From contig JAFEBB010000030.1 of NCBI GenBank assembly GCA_018266075.1, positions 1-64,000 on the forward strand: 64,000 nucleotides of DNA, read 5' to 3'. Position numbers and translations under genes: made by a program. This stretch comes from Deltaproteobacteria bacterium (GTDB taxonomy: Bacteria; Myxococcota; Myxococcia; Myxococcales; SZAS-1). Positions 29,551-38,870 of the stretch are shown piece after piece (position 1 is the stretch's first letter; each line of letters starts with the position of its first letter). The notes beneath the pieces are model-generated. The model ran no database searches. It saw nothing but the letters and a program-made list of their open reading frames with translations, and was not told where the DNA came from.

Positions 29551-32406
29551 ATGTGGCGGGCGTGGGTGTTGCCGGCGCTGCTCTGCGCGGGCTGTGCGTC
29601 GGCGACGAGCGTCCGCTTCCCTCAGGACATCGCGGCCTCGTTTGCCAAGCAGCCCATGCGGTATCTCGAGACGCCGGAGCTCGAGCTCTACTACCCGGCC
29701 GACGCCCAGTCCGACGCGATGCGCATCGCCGGGCGGCTCACGCACTGCCTGGAGACGCTGCGCCAGTTGCCGCTCTCGCAGACGCCGCGGCCGCGGCTGC
29801 TGCTCTATTTGACGAGCGCCAACTTCAACAACGCGTACGTGCAGCCGATGTTTCTCGGCAACCCGCAGCAGATGGTGGTGCCGCTCCACGAGACCGACGA
29901 GCTCTTCAACCTGCTCATCGCGCCGGGCGCCGAGATCGGCGACGTGACCTGTCACGAGGCCGTGCACTATGTGCAGCTGCAGCAGGTCGAGGGCCTGTGG
30001 TGGTGGGTGAACCACTTCGGCGGGGAGATCCTCTCGCCCAACATCTTCACCGAGTCGTGGTTCCTCGAAGGGCTCGCGGTGCACTACGAGGGCCGCCTCG
30101 ACAAGGACGTCGGCCGGCCGTGGAACCCCATCTGGCGCGGCCTGTTTCCCTCGGGCGTGGCGAGCCGCGGCGGCAAGCTCAACCCCGGCTACCTCCAGCC
30201 CGACCAGCGCGACACCACGCCGTTCGGCGGCAACTACCTGGTCGGCGAACAGTTCGTGGACTACCTCGCGACCACGTACGGCGAGCAGAAGCTGTGGGAG
30301 CTCGTCGATCGCGAGGCCAACAGCCCCGCGCCGCAGCTCGCGGTGGCCGTTCAGTTCATGCGCGTGTACGGCAAGACCCTGGGCGGGCTCTTCAAAGAAT
30401 TCAGCGAGCACCTCGAGAAAGAAGGGCTGCAGCGGCCGCGTCCTCCGAACCAGCGCGTGCTCGTGGATGACCTCGGCTTCTACGCGCGCATGACCGCCGC
30501 GCCCGATGGGACGCTCGCCGTCATCTTCGCGCCGCGCGATCGGCCGGTGGAGCTCGGGCTCTATGGGCCCGACGATCACGAGATATATCGCGTGAGCCTC
30601 GCCCCGCTCTTGCCCGAACGGCCGTTCATCACCACCAGCCCCACGGCGATCAGCGGCTTGTGCTTCTCGAGCGATGGGAAGCGGCTCTATTTCGTGGTGC
30701 AGGACGTCGCGCTCGACGGCGACGACGAGAGCAAGCTGGTGGAGCTCGACGCCGCCTCGGGCGAGCCGCTCCGCACCTGGCGCTGGCTCGAGGGCATGGG
30801 CGGCGGACTGATGCCCGACGGGAAGAGCTACGTCTTCACGCACCTCGAAAAGGACGTCGCCAACCTCGTGGCCATCGACCTCGAGAGCGGCAAGCGGCGC
30901 GCGCTCACGTTCTTCACCACGCACCAGAGCCTGGGCGTCTCCGCGATCTCGCCGAGCGGCAAGCGCATCGTCTTCCCCAAGTGGATGGGCCAGGGCTTCG
31001 ACCTGTTCGTGCTCGAGGACGGCGTCGAGCGCGCGGTCACGCACGATCAGCACTTCAACCAATCGCCGCGCTTCCTCGACGAGGACCACGTGGTGCTGCT
31101 CCGCGACGTGGACGGCCGCGCGCAGGCGTCGATCGTGGACCTCGCGTCGGGCGCCGTGAGCCAGGCCACGGACGCGCCGTTCACCGCGTTCGACCCCGCG
31201 CCGCGACCCGGCGGTCGGCTCGCGTTCGTGAACCGCGATGCCTGGAGCTGGACGCTGGACGAGGTCCCGCTCGACGCGCAAACGCCCGCGACCATCCCCG
31301 AGCCGGTGCCGCCCGCGAACCTGGAGGCCGCGTCGTCCGAGGTTCAGGTGGTTCGCGACGAGCCGTATCACGCGACCGATCACCTGCTGGCGCCGACGTA
31401 CCACCTGCCGCTCGTCGTGCTCGGGAGCGCGTCGCCGACTTCGATCACCGCGGGCATCGAGGTCGCGGGCAGCGATCGACTCGGCTTTCACAACTACGAC
31501 CTGCAAGCGTCGTACGGCTATCCCGGCGGGCTCATCAGCTTTGCCGGCGACTACGTGAACATGCAGCTCGCGCCCTGGCAGCTCGGCATCAGCGCCAGCC
31601 GCCTCGAGGACAGCGAGCACACCATCGAGTACGACCTCGATCTGGGCATCTCGCGCACCTTCTGGACCACGCCGGTCACGCTCGACGTCCCCTTCATCCG
31701 CCGCGAGTCCGCAGGGTTCACGGGCGATCTCGTGGGGCCGCGGCTCACGGTGCTGCTCGCGCCGGTGACGGGCTCCGTCTACGGCGGCACGCAGCGCGGC
31801 TTCAGCTTGAACCTCTCCGGCCAGGGCTTCCCACGCGGCCTGGGGAACGACTTCGACTTCGCGGACGTCCGCAGCGCGCTGCGAATCTGGCTCCCGCAGC
31901 CGATCCCGCGCGCGAGCCTGAGCGTGCTCGGCGTGGCGCGCGCGCTCCCCGGTGCGCCCGAGACCTTGCTGACGGTGGGCGGCCTCCAGCCCGCTGGCCT
32001 CATCTTCCAAAGCAGCAACACCGGCGCAGATGGATTGCAGGGCGTGATCCTGCCCACCCAGGTGAGCTTCAACGAGCCGCTGCGCGGCTACGAGGACTTC
32101 ACGCTCCACGGGAACGCGGTGCTCATCGGCGGCGCCGACTTCCACGTGCCGCTGGTCATCGACTACGGCTGGGCGTCGTTCTTCTACATCCTGCCTTCGT
32201 TCTTCGTGCGCGAGGTGGACCTCGACGCCTTCGGACGGCTGGCACAGCTCGACGGACCGGTGCCGGGAACGCACCGCGTCGTGGGCGCGCAGCTCTCCCT
32301 CCAGACCCGCATCGGCAGCCTCTATGCGCCCGTCTTGTATGTGCAATTCGCCAATCGCTTCGACGACGGACTGGGCCCGCTGACCTTCTTTGGGCTCTCG
32401 CTGTAA
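29551..32406 (+). CDS. Outer-membrane lipoprotein: zinc-peptidase-like, beta-propeller and barrel fusion
   Basis: 951 residues. Lipobox LLCAGC puts the lipidated Cys at residue 15. Residues about 40-300 form a peptidase-MA-like domain with HEAVH (135-139) and the third zinc ligand Glu173 in WFLEG. Residues about 310-600 carry TolB-like propeller strands (FSSDGKRLYFV, LMPDGKSYVF, ISPSGKRIVF). The last 320 or so alternate polar/hydrophobic with many Tyr/Phe and end in Leu, like a BamA/D15-type barrel. Related all-in-one proteins exist, but the lipid anchor with a barrel is odd. Probably surface proteolysis or transport. Confidence 0.8.
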   Translation: MWRAWVLPALLCAGCASATSVRFPQDIAASFAKQPMRYLETPELELYYPADAQSDAMRIAGRLTHCLETLRQLPLSQTPRPRLLLYLTSANFNNAYVQPMFLGNPQQMVVPLHETDELFNLLIAPGAEIGDVTCHEAVHYVQLQQVEGLWWWVNHFGGEILSPNIFTESWFLEGLAVHYEGRLDKDVGRPWNPIWRGLFPSGVASRGGKLNPGYLQPDQRDTTPFGGNYLVGEQFVDYLATTYGEQKLWELVDREANSPAPQLAVAVQFMRVYGKTLGGLFKEFSEHLEKEGLQRPRPPNQRVLVDDLGFYARMTAAPDGTLAVIFAPRDRPVELGLYGPDDHEIYRVSLAPLLPERPFITTSPTAISGLCFSSDGKRLYFVVQDVALDGDDESKLVELDAASGEPLRTWRWLEGMGGGLMPDGKSYVFTHLEKDVANLVAIDLESGKRRALTFFTTHQSLGVSAISPSGKRIVFPKWMGQGFDLFVLEDGVERAVTHDQHFNQSPRFLDEDHVVLLRDVDGRAQASIVDLASGAVSQATDAPFTAFDPAPRPGGRLAFVNRDAWSWTLDEVPLDAQTPATIPEPVPPANLEAASSEVQVVRDEPYHATDHLLAPTYHLPLVVLGSASPTSITAGIEVAGSDRLGFHNYDLQASYGYPGGLISFAGDYVNMQLAPWQLGISASRLEDSEHTIEYDLDLGISRTFWTTPVTLDVPFIRRESAGFTGDLVGPRLTVLLAPVTGSVYGGTQRGFSLNLSGQGFPRGLGNDFDFADVRSALRIWLPQPIPRASLSVLGVARALPGAPETLLTVGGLQPAGLIFQSSNTGADGLQGVILPTQVSFNEPLRGYEDFTLHGNAVLIGGADFHVPLVIDYGWASFFYILPSFFVREVDLDAFGRLAQLDGPVPGTHRVVGAQLSLQTRIGSLYAPVLYVQFANRFDDGLGPLTFFGLSL

Positions 32407-32472
32407 CCGGCTCAACGGAGTTCCGTCCAGGCTATATATTTGCACCCGTCGATCGGGAATCTTCGCCTCGGC

Positions 32473-32673
32473 ATGCACCGGCCATCGACCCTCGCGTTGA
32501 AGTGCCCGGTCTGCCACCGGGATGTGGCGCCGATGCCCATCGAGGGCATCGCGGAGCAGGCGCTGCAGGCGCGCGATCTCTTCATCCGCCACGCCGACCG
32601 GCAGCACGGCGTGGGCGAGCTCGACGCGCTGATGTTCTACGCCGAGGCGCTGCGTCGCCGCGCGAAGCTCTGA
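32473..32673 (+). CDS. CCHH micro-protein A
   Basis: 66 residues with C-X2-C-X25-H-X4-H (CPVC near the start, HADRQH after a helix). The spacing is longer than a classic C2H2 finger but shared with two neighbours. Codons end in G/C almost without exception, confirming that it is real. ATG 32473 is the best start; the ribosome site is weak. 15 bases before the methyltransferase gene, same strand. Confidence 0.65.
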   Translation: MHRPSTLALKCPVCHRDVAPMPIEGIAEQALQARDLFIRHADRQHGVGELDALMFYAEALRRRAKL

Positions 32674-32688
32674 TATCCAGCGGCCGGA

Positions 32689-33348
32689 ATGGACCGCGCC
32701 GCCCGACGACAAGCGATTCGCGCGAGCACGCGCTTGCAGTCGCCCAGGCTCTGTCCGGAGCTGACGCTGGCGCTCGGCGATCGGCTCATGGACGTGTGGC
32801 AGGCCGCCGAGGACGCGGAGGGCAAAGGCCAGCTGCCCTCGCCGTTCTGGGCGTTCGCCTGGCCTGGCGGGCAGGCCCTCGCGCGGTTCGTGCTCGATCA
32901 TCCGGACGTCGTCCGCGACAAGCGCGTGCTCGACTTCGCCTCGGGCTGCGGGGTGAGCGCCGTGGCCGCGGCGCGCGCAGGTGCGGCCCGCGTCATCGCC
33001 GCCGACATCGATCCCTGGGCCGCCGCGGCCATCGAGGAGAACGCCCGCGCCGCGGGCGTCGAGGTCGACATCCGCGAGGACGATCTCGTCGGCCGCGACG
33101 AGGGCTGGGACGTGGTGCTCGCGGGCGACGTCTGCTACCGGCAGGAGTGGTCACCGGGCATCGTGCGCTGGCTGCGGACCCTCGCCGCGCGCGGCGCCCA
33201 CGTGCTGCTCGGCGATCCCGGCCGTGGCTTCACGCCGACCCAGGGCCTCAACGAGCGCGCGCGGTACGTGCTCGCGACCACGGTCGATGTGGAAGGCGCC
33301 GCCCAGCGGGAGCCGCGCGTCTGGGACGTGCTGCCCGACGAGCGCTGA
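32689..33348 (+). CDS. ETFB-lysine-methyltransferase-like (METTL20 family) methyltransferase
   Basis: 219 residues, class I SAM fold. PFWAFAWPGGQALARF, VLDFASGCGVSAVAAARAGA (motif I) and AADIDPWA (motif II) are typical of the METTL20/ETFB lysine methyltransferases and of the nearby METTL21-like group. These methylate lysines on folded proteins such as electron-transfer flavoprotein beta. No ETF genes are in the window. Between CCHH micro-proteins A and B. Confidence 0.85.
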   Translation: MDRAARRQAIRASTRLQSPRLCPELTLALGDRLMDVWQAAEDAEGKGQLPSPFWAFAWPGGQALARFVLDHPDVVRDKRVLDFASGCGVSAVAAARAGAARVIAADIDPWAAAAIEENARAAGVEVDIREDDLVGRDEGWDVVLAGDVCYRQEWSPGIVRWLRTLAARGAHVLLGDPGRGFTPTQGLNERARYVLATTVDVEGAAQREPRVWDVLPDER

Positions 33349-33349
33349 A

Positions 33350-33571
33350 TCACTGAACCGGTTCGCTCGGTCCCGACTTGAGCGCGCTGCGTGCGGCCGC
33401 GGCCCGGAGCTGCGCCAGCGCGCGCGCGTCCGTGGGCTTGGCGCCGTGCACCCGCTGCAGGTGCGTGGTCAGCTCTTGCTCCAGCCAACCCAGGGTTCGA
33501 TCCAGCTCGTCGCTCACTCCGGTCGCGGCCCAGTCGCACTGGGCACACCGGAGCTCCACCAACCTCGCCAT
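33350..33571 (-). CDS. CCHH micro-protein B
   Basis: 73 residues on the minus strand. The motif is CAQC-X24-H-X4-H (ending HLQRVH), then an Ala-rich helix. ATG 33571 follows a GGGAG site eight bases away. Its end is one base from the convergent methyltransferase gene. Same motif as A and C. Confidence 0.65.
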   Translation of the reverse strand: MARLVELRCAQCDWAATGVSDELDRTLGWLEQELTTHLQRVHGAKPTDARALAQLRAAAARSALKSGPSEPVQ

Positions 33572-33707
33572 CGCAAGCGCTCCCGCTCGCCACCCCGCCC
33601 CGAGCGTCGACAAAATAACATCATTGGCCTGCAGGGGAAGATGGCGGCGCATCCATCTGGGGCGTCGGCCGTTGAGGCAGGAGGGCCGAAAACCAAGCCG
33701 AGGCACC

Positions 33708-33839
33708 ATGTTGGTCATCCCTTGCTTCCTCTGCGGTTGGTGGGGCTTCGCCCACGACGACGAGCTGGGCTCGCGCGACCTCCTTCGCGCGCTGCGGGCG
33801 CACCTGCGCAAGGCACACCAGCAGCAAAGCGTGTCCTGA
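33708..33839 (+). CDS. CCHH micro-protein C
   Basis: 43 residues: CFLC-X22-H-X4-H (ending HLRKAH) with a helix rich in Arg/Leu between. ATG 33708 has GAGG just upstream. Divergent from B across a 136-base gap in which no other gene is seen. The tiny size leaves almost only the motif itself. Confidence 0.6.
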   Translation: MLVIPCFLCGWWGFAHDDELGSRDLLRALRAHLRKAHQQQSVS

Positions 33840-33929
33840 GCGCTGGACAACGCCGTTCACCTTCCATCAGATCCTTTTGCTTCCCGGTGCGTGCCTTCAG
33901 GCGCGGTGCCGTGAGAGATGGAGGATTCG

Positions 33930-35882
33930 ATGGTGGCTTCGTACCTGGCCGCGCTGATCTTGGCCGCGGCCGTCGATGCGCCGGTGACGTCGGTGGAGGT
34001 CTTCAGCGATCGCGCGCGCGTGACGCGGCTCGCGAACGTGACCCTCGGCGCGAGCGAGAAGGTCGAGCTCCCGCTGCTCCTGGACACCGTGGATCCCGCG
34101 ACGGTCCGGCTCACGGCGAAGAACGCCGAGGTGCGCCGCGTAGAGCTCGCGCGCGTGGAGGCGCAGGACTTCCCAAAGACCGAGGCCAAGAAGCTCCTCG
34201 ACGCGCTCGACGCGCTCGACGACGCCATCCGCCAGACCGAAGGCGAGCGCGGCGCCGCGCAAGCCGTGCTCGAGGTGCTCAATCGCGTCCGGCCGACGCT
34301 GCCGCCGAGCGAGCCTGGCAAGCCGCAGCCGCACCTCACGCCCGCGAGCTGGACGAGCTCGCTGAACTTCGGGCGCACCTATCGCGAGAAGCTGCAGACG
34401 CGGATCCGGGCCGCGTCAATCAAGCTCGAGGATCAGAATCGCGAGCGGCAGAAGCTGCTCGCCGAGGCCGCCAAGCTCCAGGCCGAGCGGCACGGTGGCT
34501 GGCGGGTGACGGCGACGGTCGCGGGGAGCGGGCCCGCGCAGCTCGCGCTCACGTACATGGTCTCCAACGCGCGCTGGTACCCGAGCTACGACCTCACGCT
34601 CTTGCCGGATCGCGCGCAGGTGATGGTCTCGTTCGCGGCGCTGGTGAGCCAGGAGTCGGGCGAGGACTGGGACAACGCGCGGCTCACGGTGAGCACGGCT
34701 GTCCCCGCGAGCGCGACCACGTTCCCCAAGCTGCGCACCTGGAAGATCGGCGAGAAGGAGCGCTTCATTCCCACGCCCTCGCCCGCCGCGGAGTTCATCC
34801 CGCCCGCGCCGCCCGCCGTGCCGCCCCTCGCCATGGCCGACACCGACACAAACCTGCTCTTGCGTCGGCTCGCACAGCGCGCGGGCACGGCCGACTACCG
34901 CTTCAAGGACAACGGCAAGAACGGCGCCATCGGTCAGACCCGCGGCGGCGAGACCGGCATTGAGCTCGACCGCGACGGCGATGGAATCCTCGACCAGGAG
35001 GACGACCTCAAGAAGGCCGCACCTGCCGAGAAGCCGAAGCCGCCGCCTCCGCCGCCGGCGATGACCGCGCGCCCGCCCGAGAGCGCGCCGGCAGCGCCTT
35101 CGCCGGTGATGATGGATGAGGTGATGGAGGAGCGCGAAGCCACCGTGTCAGGCGGCTTCGCTCGCGGCGAATCCGCAGACAAGTACGTGCCCACCGTGCA
35201 GTTCGGGCTCGCGCCGCCGCCGGGCTACGTGGCTCCGAGCTACGCCGCCAACCTGCCCGCCGCGCTCGCCGGTGGCTATGACCTCGCGTTCGACTCGGTG
35301 CAGCCCGAGACCGTCCCCAGCGGCAAGGGCGCGCGGCACGTGGCGCTCTTCGCGGTGGCCTGGCCGGTGACCGTGGAGCGCAAGCTCTACCCCGCGCTCG
35401 CGCCCGAGGCGTTCCTGGTGGCCGAGCTGAAGAACCCGCAGTCCAACGCGCTTCCTGGCGGGGAGGCGAACCTCTACGTCGGCGCGGATCCCGCGGGCAC
35501 CGCGCACCTGGGCTTCGTGGCCCCGGGCGAGGAGTTCACCCTGCCGCTCGGGCTCGATCGCGCGATCAAGCCGGTGCGCAACGTGAAGCTGGTGCAGGCC
35601 GAGAAGGGGATCATCGGCAAGGACGAGGTGAACCAGTACGACGTGACCATCGAGGTCGCGAATCCGTACGGCGTGCCCGTGTCCGTCAAGACGTTCGACC
35701 AGTGGCCGGTCACCGACGACGAGCACGTGGAGGTGAAGCTGCTCTCCACCGCGCCGTACGCGAAGCAGGATCCGGTCAAGGGCTCACTGGAGTGGGACGT
35801 GGTCCTGCCGCCGCACGGCAAGACCACCCTCGCCTTCAGCTACTCGCTGCGCCACCCGAAGGACACGAGGCTCCACCAGTGA
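33930..35882 (+). CDS. Secreted DUF4139 protein (mucoidy inhibitor A-like), copy 1
   Basis: 650 residues with a short signal. The N-terminal DUF4140 signature (VTSVEVFSDRARVTR) and a coiled-coil section (about 80-180) precede the DUF4139 beta domain (about 185-650). Within it is a Pro/Ala-rich insert (about 350-400) and an Asp-rich ELDRDGDGILDQEDD that looks like an EF-hand/thrombospondin-3 calcium loop. ATG 33930 is picked for the GGAGG five bases ahead. Fold only is known; function open. Confidence 0.8.
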   Translation: MVASYLAALILAAAVDAPVTSVEVFSDRARVTRLANVTLGASEKVELPLLLDTVDPATVRLTAKNAEVRRVELARVEAQDFPKTEAKKLLDALDALDDAIRQTEGERGAAQAVLEVLNRVRPTLPPSEPGKPQPHLTPASWTSSLNFGRTYREKLQTRIRAASIKLEDQNRERQKLLAEAAKLQAERHGGWRVTATVAGSGPAQLALTYMVSNARWYPSYDLTLLPDRAQVMVSFAALVSQESGEDWDNARLTVSTAVPASATTFPKLRTWKIGEKERFIPTPSPAAEFIPPAPPAVPPLAMADTDTNLLLRRLAQRAGTADYRFKDNGKNGAIGQTRGGETGIELDRDGDGILDQEDDLKKAAPAEKPKPPPPPPAMTARPPESAPAAPSPVMMDEVMEEREATVSGGFARGESADKYVPTVQFGLAPPPGYVAPSYAANLPAALAGGYDLAFDSVQPETVPSGKGARHVALFAVAWPVTVERKLYPALAPEAFLVAELKNPQSNALPGGEANLYVGADPAGTAHLGFVAPGEEFTLPLGLDRAIKPVRNVKLVQAEKGIIGKDEVNQYDVTIEVANPYGVPVSVKTFDQWPVTDDEHVEVKLLSTAPYAKQDPVKGSLEWDVVLPPHGKTTLAFSYSLRHPKDTRLHQ

Positions 35883-37468
35883 ACGCCATGCTCAGCCTCG
35901 TCTCCGTCCTCGTCCTCGCTGCGGCACCGGCCACGCCCGTGGTGCGCGCCACCGTCTATCCCGATCGAGCGCAGGTCGTTCGTCGCGGTGAGCTCCCCTG
36001 CGGTCCGCGCGCCATGCTGCGCTTCGAGAACCTGCCGCCCTCTGCCGAGGCGACGTCGTTCCGCGCCGCGACCGATACGGGGACCGTCGAGGGCCTGCGC
36101 GTGGAGGCGCATCCGCAGCTCGACGCGTATTCCAAGCCGGTGGTCGACGCCGAGAAGGAGCTGCACGACCTGCGTCAGAAGCAGGCCGCGCTGCAGGACG
36201 ATCGGAGCCGCGCGGAGCAGGAGGCGGCGCAGTCGGCTTCGTACGGCGAGGTGACGGCCACGCTCCTCTCGCGCGAGATGGTCGAAGACAAGCCGAACAC
36301 CAACGCCTGGAACGGCGCCCTCGACGCCCAACTCGACGGGCAGCTCCGCGCGAACCAGGCCGTGGTGAAGGTCGACGCGCAGCTTCGTGACGTGGAGCTG
36401 AAGATGGCGAGCGTCAACGCGCGGCTCGCTCAGATGCAGGCCGCCGCAGCGCGGAGCACAACGACTGCGGAGGTCCTCGTCTCCTGTCCGGCCGGGAAGA
36501 CGGCGCAGGTGGAGCTGACCTACCTCGTGGGCGGCGCGGGCTGGCAGCCGGCCTACGAAGCGCGCGCCGACGAGGGCGCGGGCGCGGTGGAGCTCACGAC
36601 CTTCGCGACGGTGCGTCAGGCGACGGGAGAGCCCTGGAACCACGCGCAGCTGATCCTGTCGACGGCGGTGCCCCGCCAGAGCGCGACGCCGCCGGAGATC
36701 CAACCGCTGCGCGTGGGCGCGTCGGAGAAGTCCGAGGAGCGCAAGGTGCTCGTGCGGCGCGACGAGGAGACCAAGCACGCCGAGGTCTCCACCGCCGACG
36801 CGACCGCGACCACGCCCGCCGCCGGCAAGCCGCTGCGCGCCGCAGATCAAGGGCTCTCGGTGCAGCTCTCGGCGCCGGAGCCGTCGGACGTGCCTGGAGA
36901 CGGCACGCCCTCGCGCGTCTTCGTGGCGCGCAACAAGCTGCCCGCGAAGTTCGCGCTGCGCACGGCGCCCAAGCTCGCGCCGTTCGTGTTCCGCGTGGCC
37001 GACCTCACCAACAGCGCGCCCTTCCCCCTCCTGGCCGGGCCCATCGACGCGTTCCGCGGCGCTGGCTTTCTGGGTCGCACCGCGCTCGAGCGCGTGGCCG
37101 TGGGCGCGCCGTTCCATGTGACGTTCGGCATCGACGAAGCGGTGAAGGTGAAGCGCACCGTGCTCCAGGAGATCCAGCGGCAGACCGGCGTCTTCGGTGG
37201 GAACCAGCGCTTCAGCTTCGCGTACCAGTTCGAGGTGGCGAACTACCAATCGGGCGCGCGGCACATCGAGCTGGCGGAGCACGTGCCCGTGAGCGAGCTC
37301 GACGACGTGAAGGTGGAGCTCGAGACCAAGACCACCGCCGGCTTCGACCTCCAGCGCGACGACGGCATCGTCACCTGGAAGCTCGACCTGCCCGCGGGCA
37401 GCACGAAGAAGGTGAACCTCGCCTTCCACGTCGACGTGCCCAGCAGCTACGACACCTCGGGCCTCTGA
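35879..37468 (+). CDS. Secreted DUF4139 protein, copy 2
   Basis: 529 residues from GTG 35879 (GTGA overlap with copy 1; GAGG site eight bases ahead), with ATG 35888 as the alternative. Same layout: signal, DUF4140-like VRATVYPDRAQVVRRG, coiled coil (about 95-195), DUF4139 with WQPAYEARAD and GEPWNHAQLILSTAVP. It lacks the calcium-like loop. Paralogues in tandem suggest a heteromeric envelope complex; inference. Confidence 0.8.
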   Translation: MNAMLSLVSVLVLAAAPATPVVRATVYPDRAQVVRRGELPCGPRAMLRFENLPPSAEATSFRAATDTGTVEGLRVEAHPQLDAYSKPVVDAEKELHDLRQKQAALQDDRSRAEQEAAQSASYGEVTATLLSREMVEDKPNTNAWNGALDAQLDGQLRANQAVVKVDAQLRDVELKMASVNARLAQMQAAAARSTTTAEVLVSCPAGKTAQVELTYLVGGAGWQPAYEARADEGAGAVELTTFATVRQATGEPWNHAQLILSTAVPRQSATPPEIQPLRVGASEKSEERKVLVRRDEETKHAEVSTADATATTPAAGKPLRAADQGLSVQLSAPEPSDVPGDGTPSRVFVARNKLPAKFALRTAPKLAPFVFRVADLTNSAPFPLLAGPIDAFRGAGFLGRTALERVAVGAPFHVTFGIDEAVKVKRTVLQEIQRQTGVFGGNQRFSFAYQFEVANYQSGARHIELAEHVPVSELDDVKVELETKTTAGFDLQRDDGIVTWKLDLPAGSTKKVNLAFHVDVPSSYDTSGL

Positions 37469-37576
37469 CGCACCTCAGCGGCCCATCTGTCCATCAATTA
37501 ACCAATTCTTCAGACGTTCACGAATGCGCCATCTACCCGTGCAAAACGCGCCAGGCATCGCCTAGAATGCTCCGTT

Positions 37577-38149
37577 ATGAGCGCAAATCCGAACCGACTC
37601 CTGACCTCGCACGAAGCTGGCGCCCTGCTGCAGATGGACCCGAGCTCCATCGTGAAGTGGGTGAACGACGGCCTGCTGCCCGCGTTCCGCACGCCTGGCA
37701 AGCACCGCCGCATCAAGGCCAGCGACCTGCTCGCCTTCCTGCGCACGCACGGCATGTACATCCCGGCGGAGCTGGCCGAGGGTGCGGTGCAGGTGCTGGT
37801 GGTCGATGACGACGAGCACTTCTTGAAGGCGCTCGGCCGCTCGATGAAGAGCTACAAGGACTTCGAGTTCAACGCCTGCACGAGCGGCATCGAGGCGCTG
37901 GTGCACGTGGGCGCGCGCAAGCCCGACGTGCTGGTCATCGACGTGCACATGCCCGAGGTCGACGGCCTCGACGTGCTGCGCGTGCTCAAGTCGAGCCCCG
38001 CCACGCGCGACGTGCAGGTGGTGATGGTCACCGGCAAGCCGAGCGCGGAGCTGGAGAAGCGCGCGCTCGCCATGGGCGCCAAGGCGCTCGTGGAGAAGCC
38101 GCTCACCGCGGCCCGGCTGGTGGAAGCGCTGCAGGCCCGCGCGGCCTGA
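37577..38149 (+). CDS. Regulator with N-terminal excisionase-type HTH and C-terminal receiver
   Basis: 190 residues. Residues about 8-58 form an excisionase/MerR-like HTH_17 (TSHEAGALLQMDPSSIVKWV, PGKHRRIKASDLLAFL). Residues about 70-188 are a receiver with acidic VVDDDE, phospho-acceptor Asp in VLVIDVHMP, Thr in VMVTG and Lys in VEKPL, all complete. The order is reversed relative to OmpR types. TAGAAT at 37563 just upstream could be a -10, giving a nearly leaderless message. No kinase adjoins. Confidence 0.88.
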   Translation: MSANPNRLLTSHEAGALLQMDPSSIVKWVNDGLLPAFRTPGKHRRIKASDLLAFLRTHGMYIPAELAEGAVQVLVVDDDEHFLKALGRSMKSYKDFEFNACTSGIEALVHVGARKPDVLVIDVHMPEVDGLDVLRVLKSSPATRDVQVVMVTGKPSAELEKRALAMGAKALVEKPLTAARLVEALQARAA

Positions 38150-38174
38150 GTCGTCGCGACATCGCCACGCTGAA

Positions 38175-38224
38175 AATCGAAACCGCCTGAGCGGCCCGAG
38201 GGCTGCGTCAGGCGGTGTCGATTT
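38175..38224. terminator. Bidirectional hairpin terminator between the regulator gene and ssrA
   Basis: Arms ACCGCCTGA (38182-38190) and TCAGGCGGT (38208-38216) pair perfectly and extend inward with GCAGCCC/GGGCCGC (one mismatch). Read on the minus strand the stem is followed by TTTCGATTTTC, ending tmRNA transcription; on the plus strand by GTCGATTTGC. Confidence 0.7.
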
Positions 38225-38235
38225 GCTTCCTGCGA

Positions 38236-38595
<360 letters not shown>

Positions 38596-38639
38596 AAAGT
38601 TGGGGCCTGCTCGAGCGCGGCCTATCCGCGCCCACCTCA

Positions 38640-38668
38640 ACCGTAAGAGGGCCAACCGGACCCGTCAA
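38640..38668 (-). promoter_or_regulatory. Candidate ssrA promoter
   Basis: On the minus strand TTGACG (38663-38668) and TACGGT (38640-38645) are 17 bases apart. Transcription near 38633 would give a leader of about 38 bases, removed by RNase P to leave the mature 5' end at 38595. A CCCCAA-CT-TTGGGG palindrome overlaps the mature end. The rest of the 275-base gap to the MFS gene shows nothing clear. Confidence 0.4.
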
Positions 38669-38870
38669 GCAGCCCGGCAGGCAGCTGACGACGCCGGCCG
38701 GCCTGAAGGCCTGACGAATGGGGGCGCCCGGCTTTCCCTGCTTGGCCCACGGCGCGCGCGTGGCGGGTCGCAGTGTGCGTCAGGGAGCGAGCAGCCGCTC
38801 GTCGGAGCAGCGGCTCTCGGGATCTTGAACTCTCCCGAAGGGCGCGCTACCCACGACCCCGAGCCCGCCC

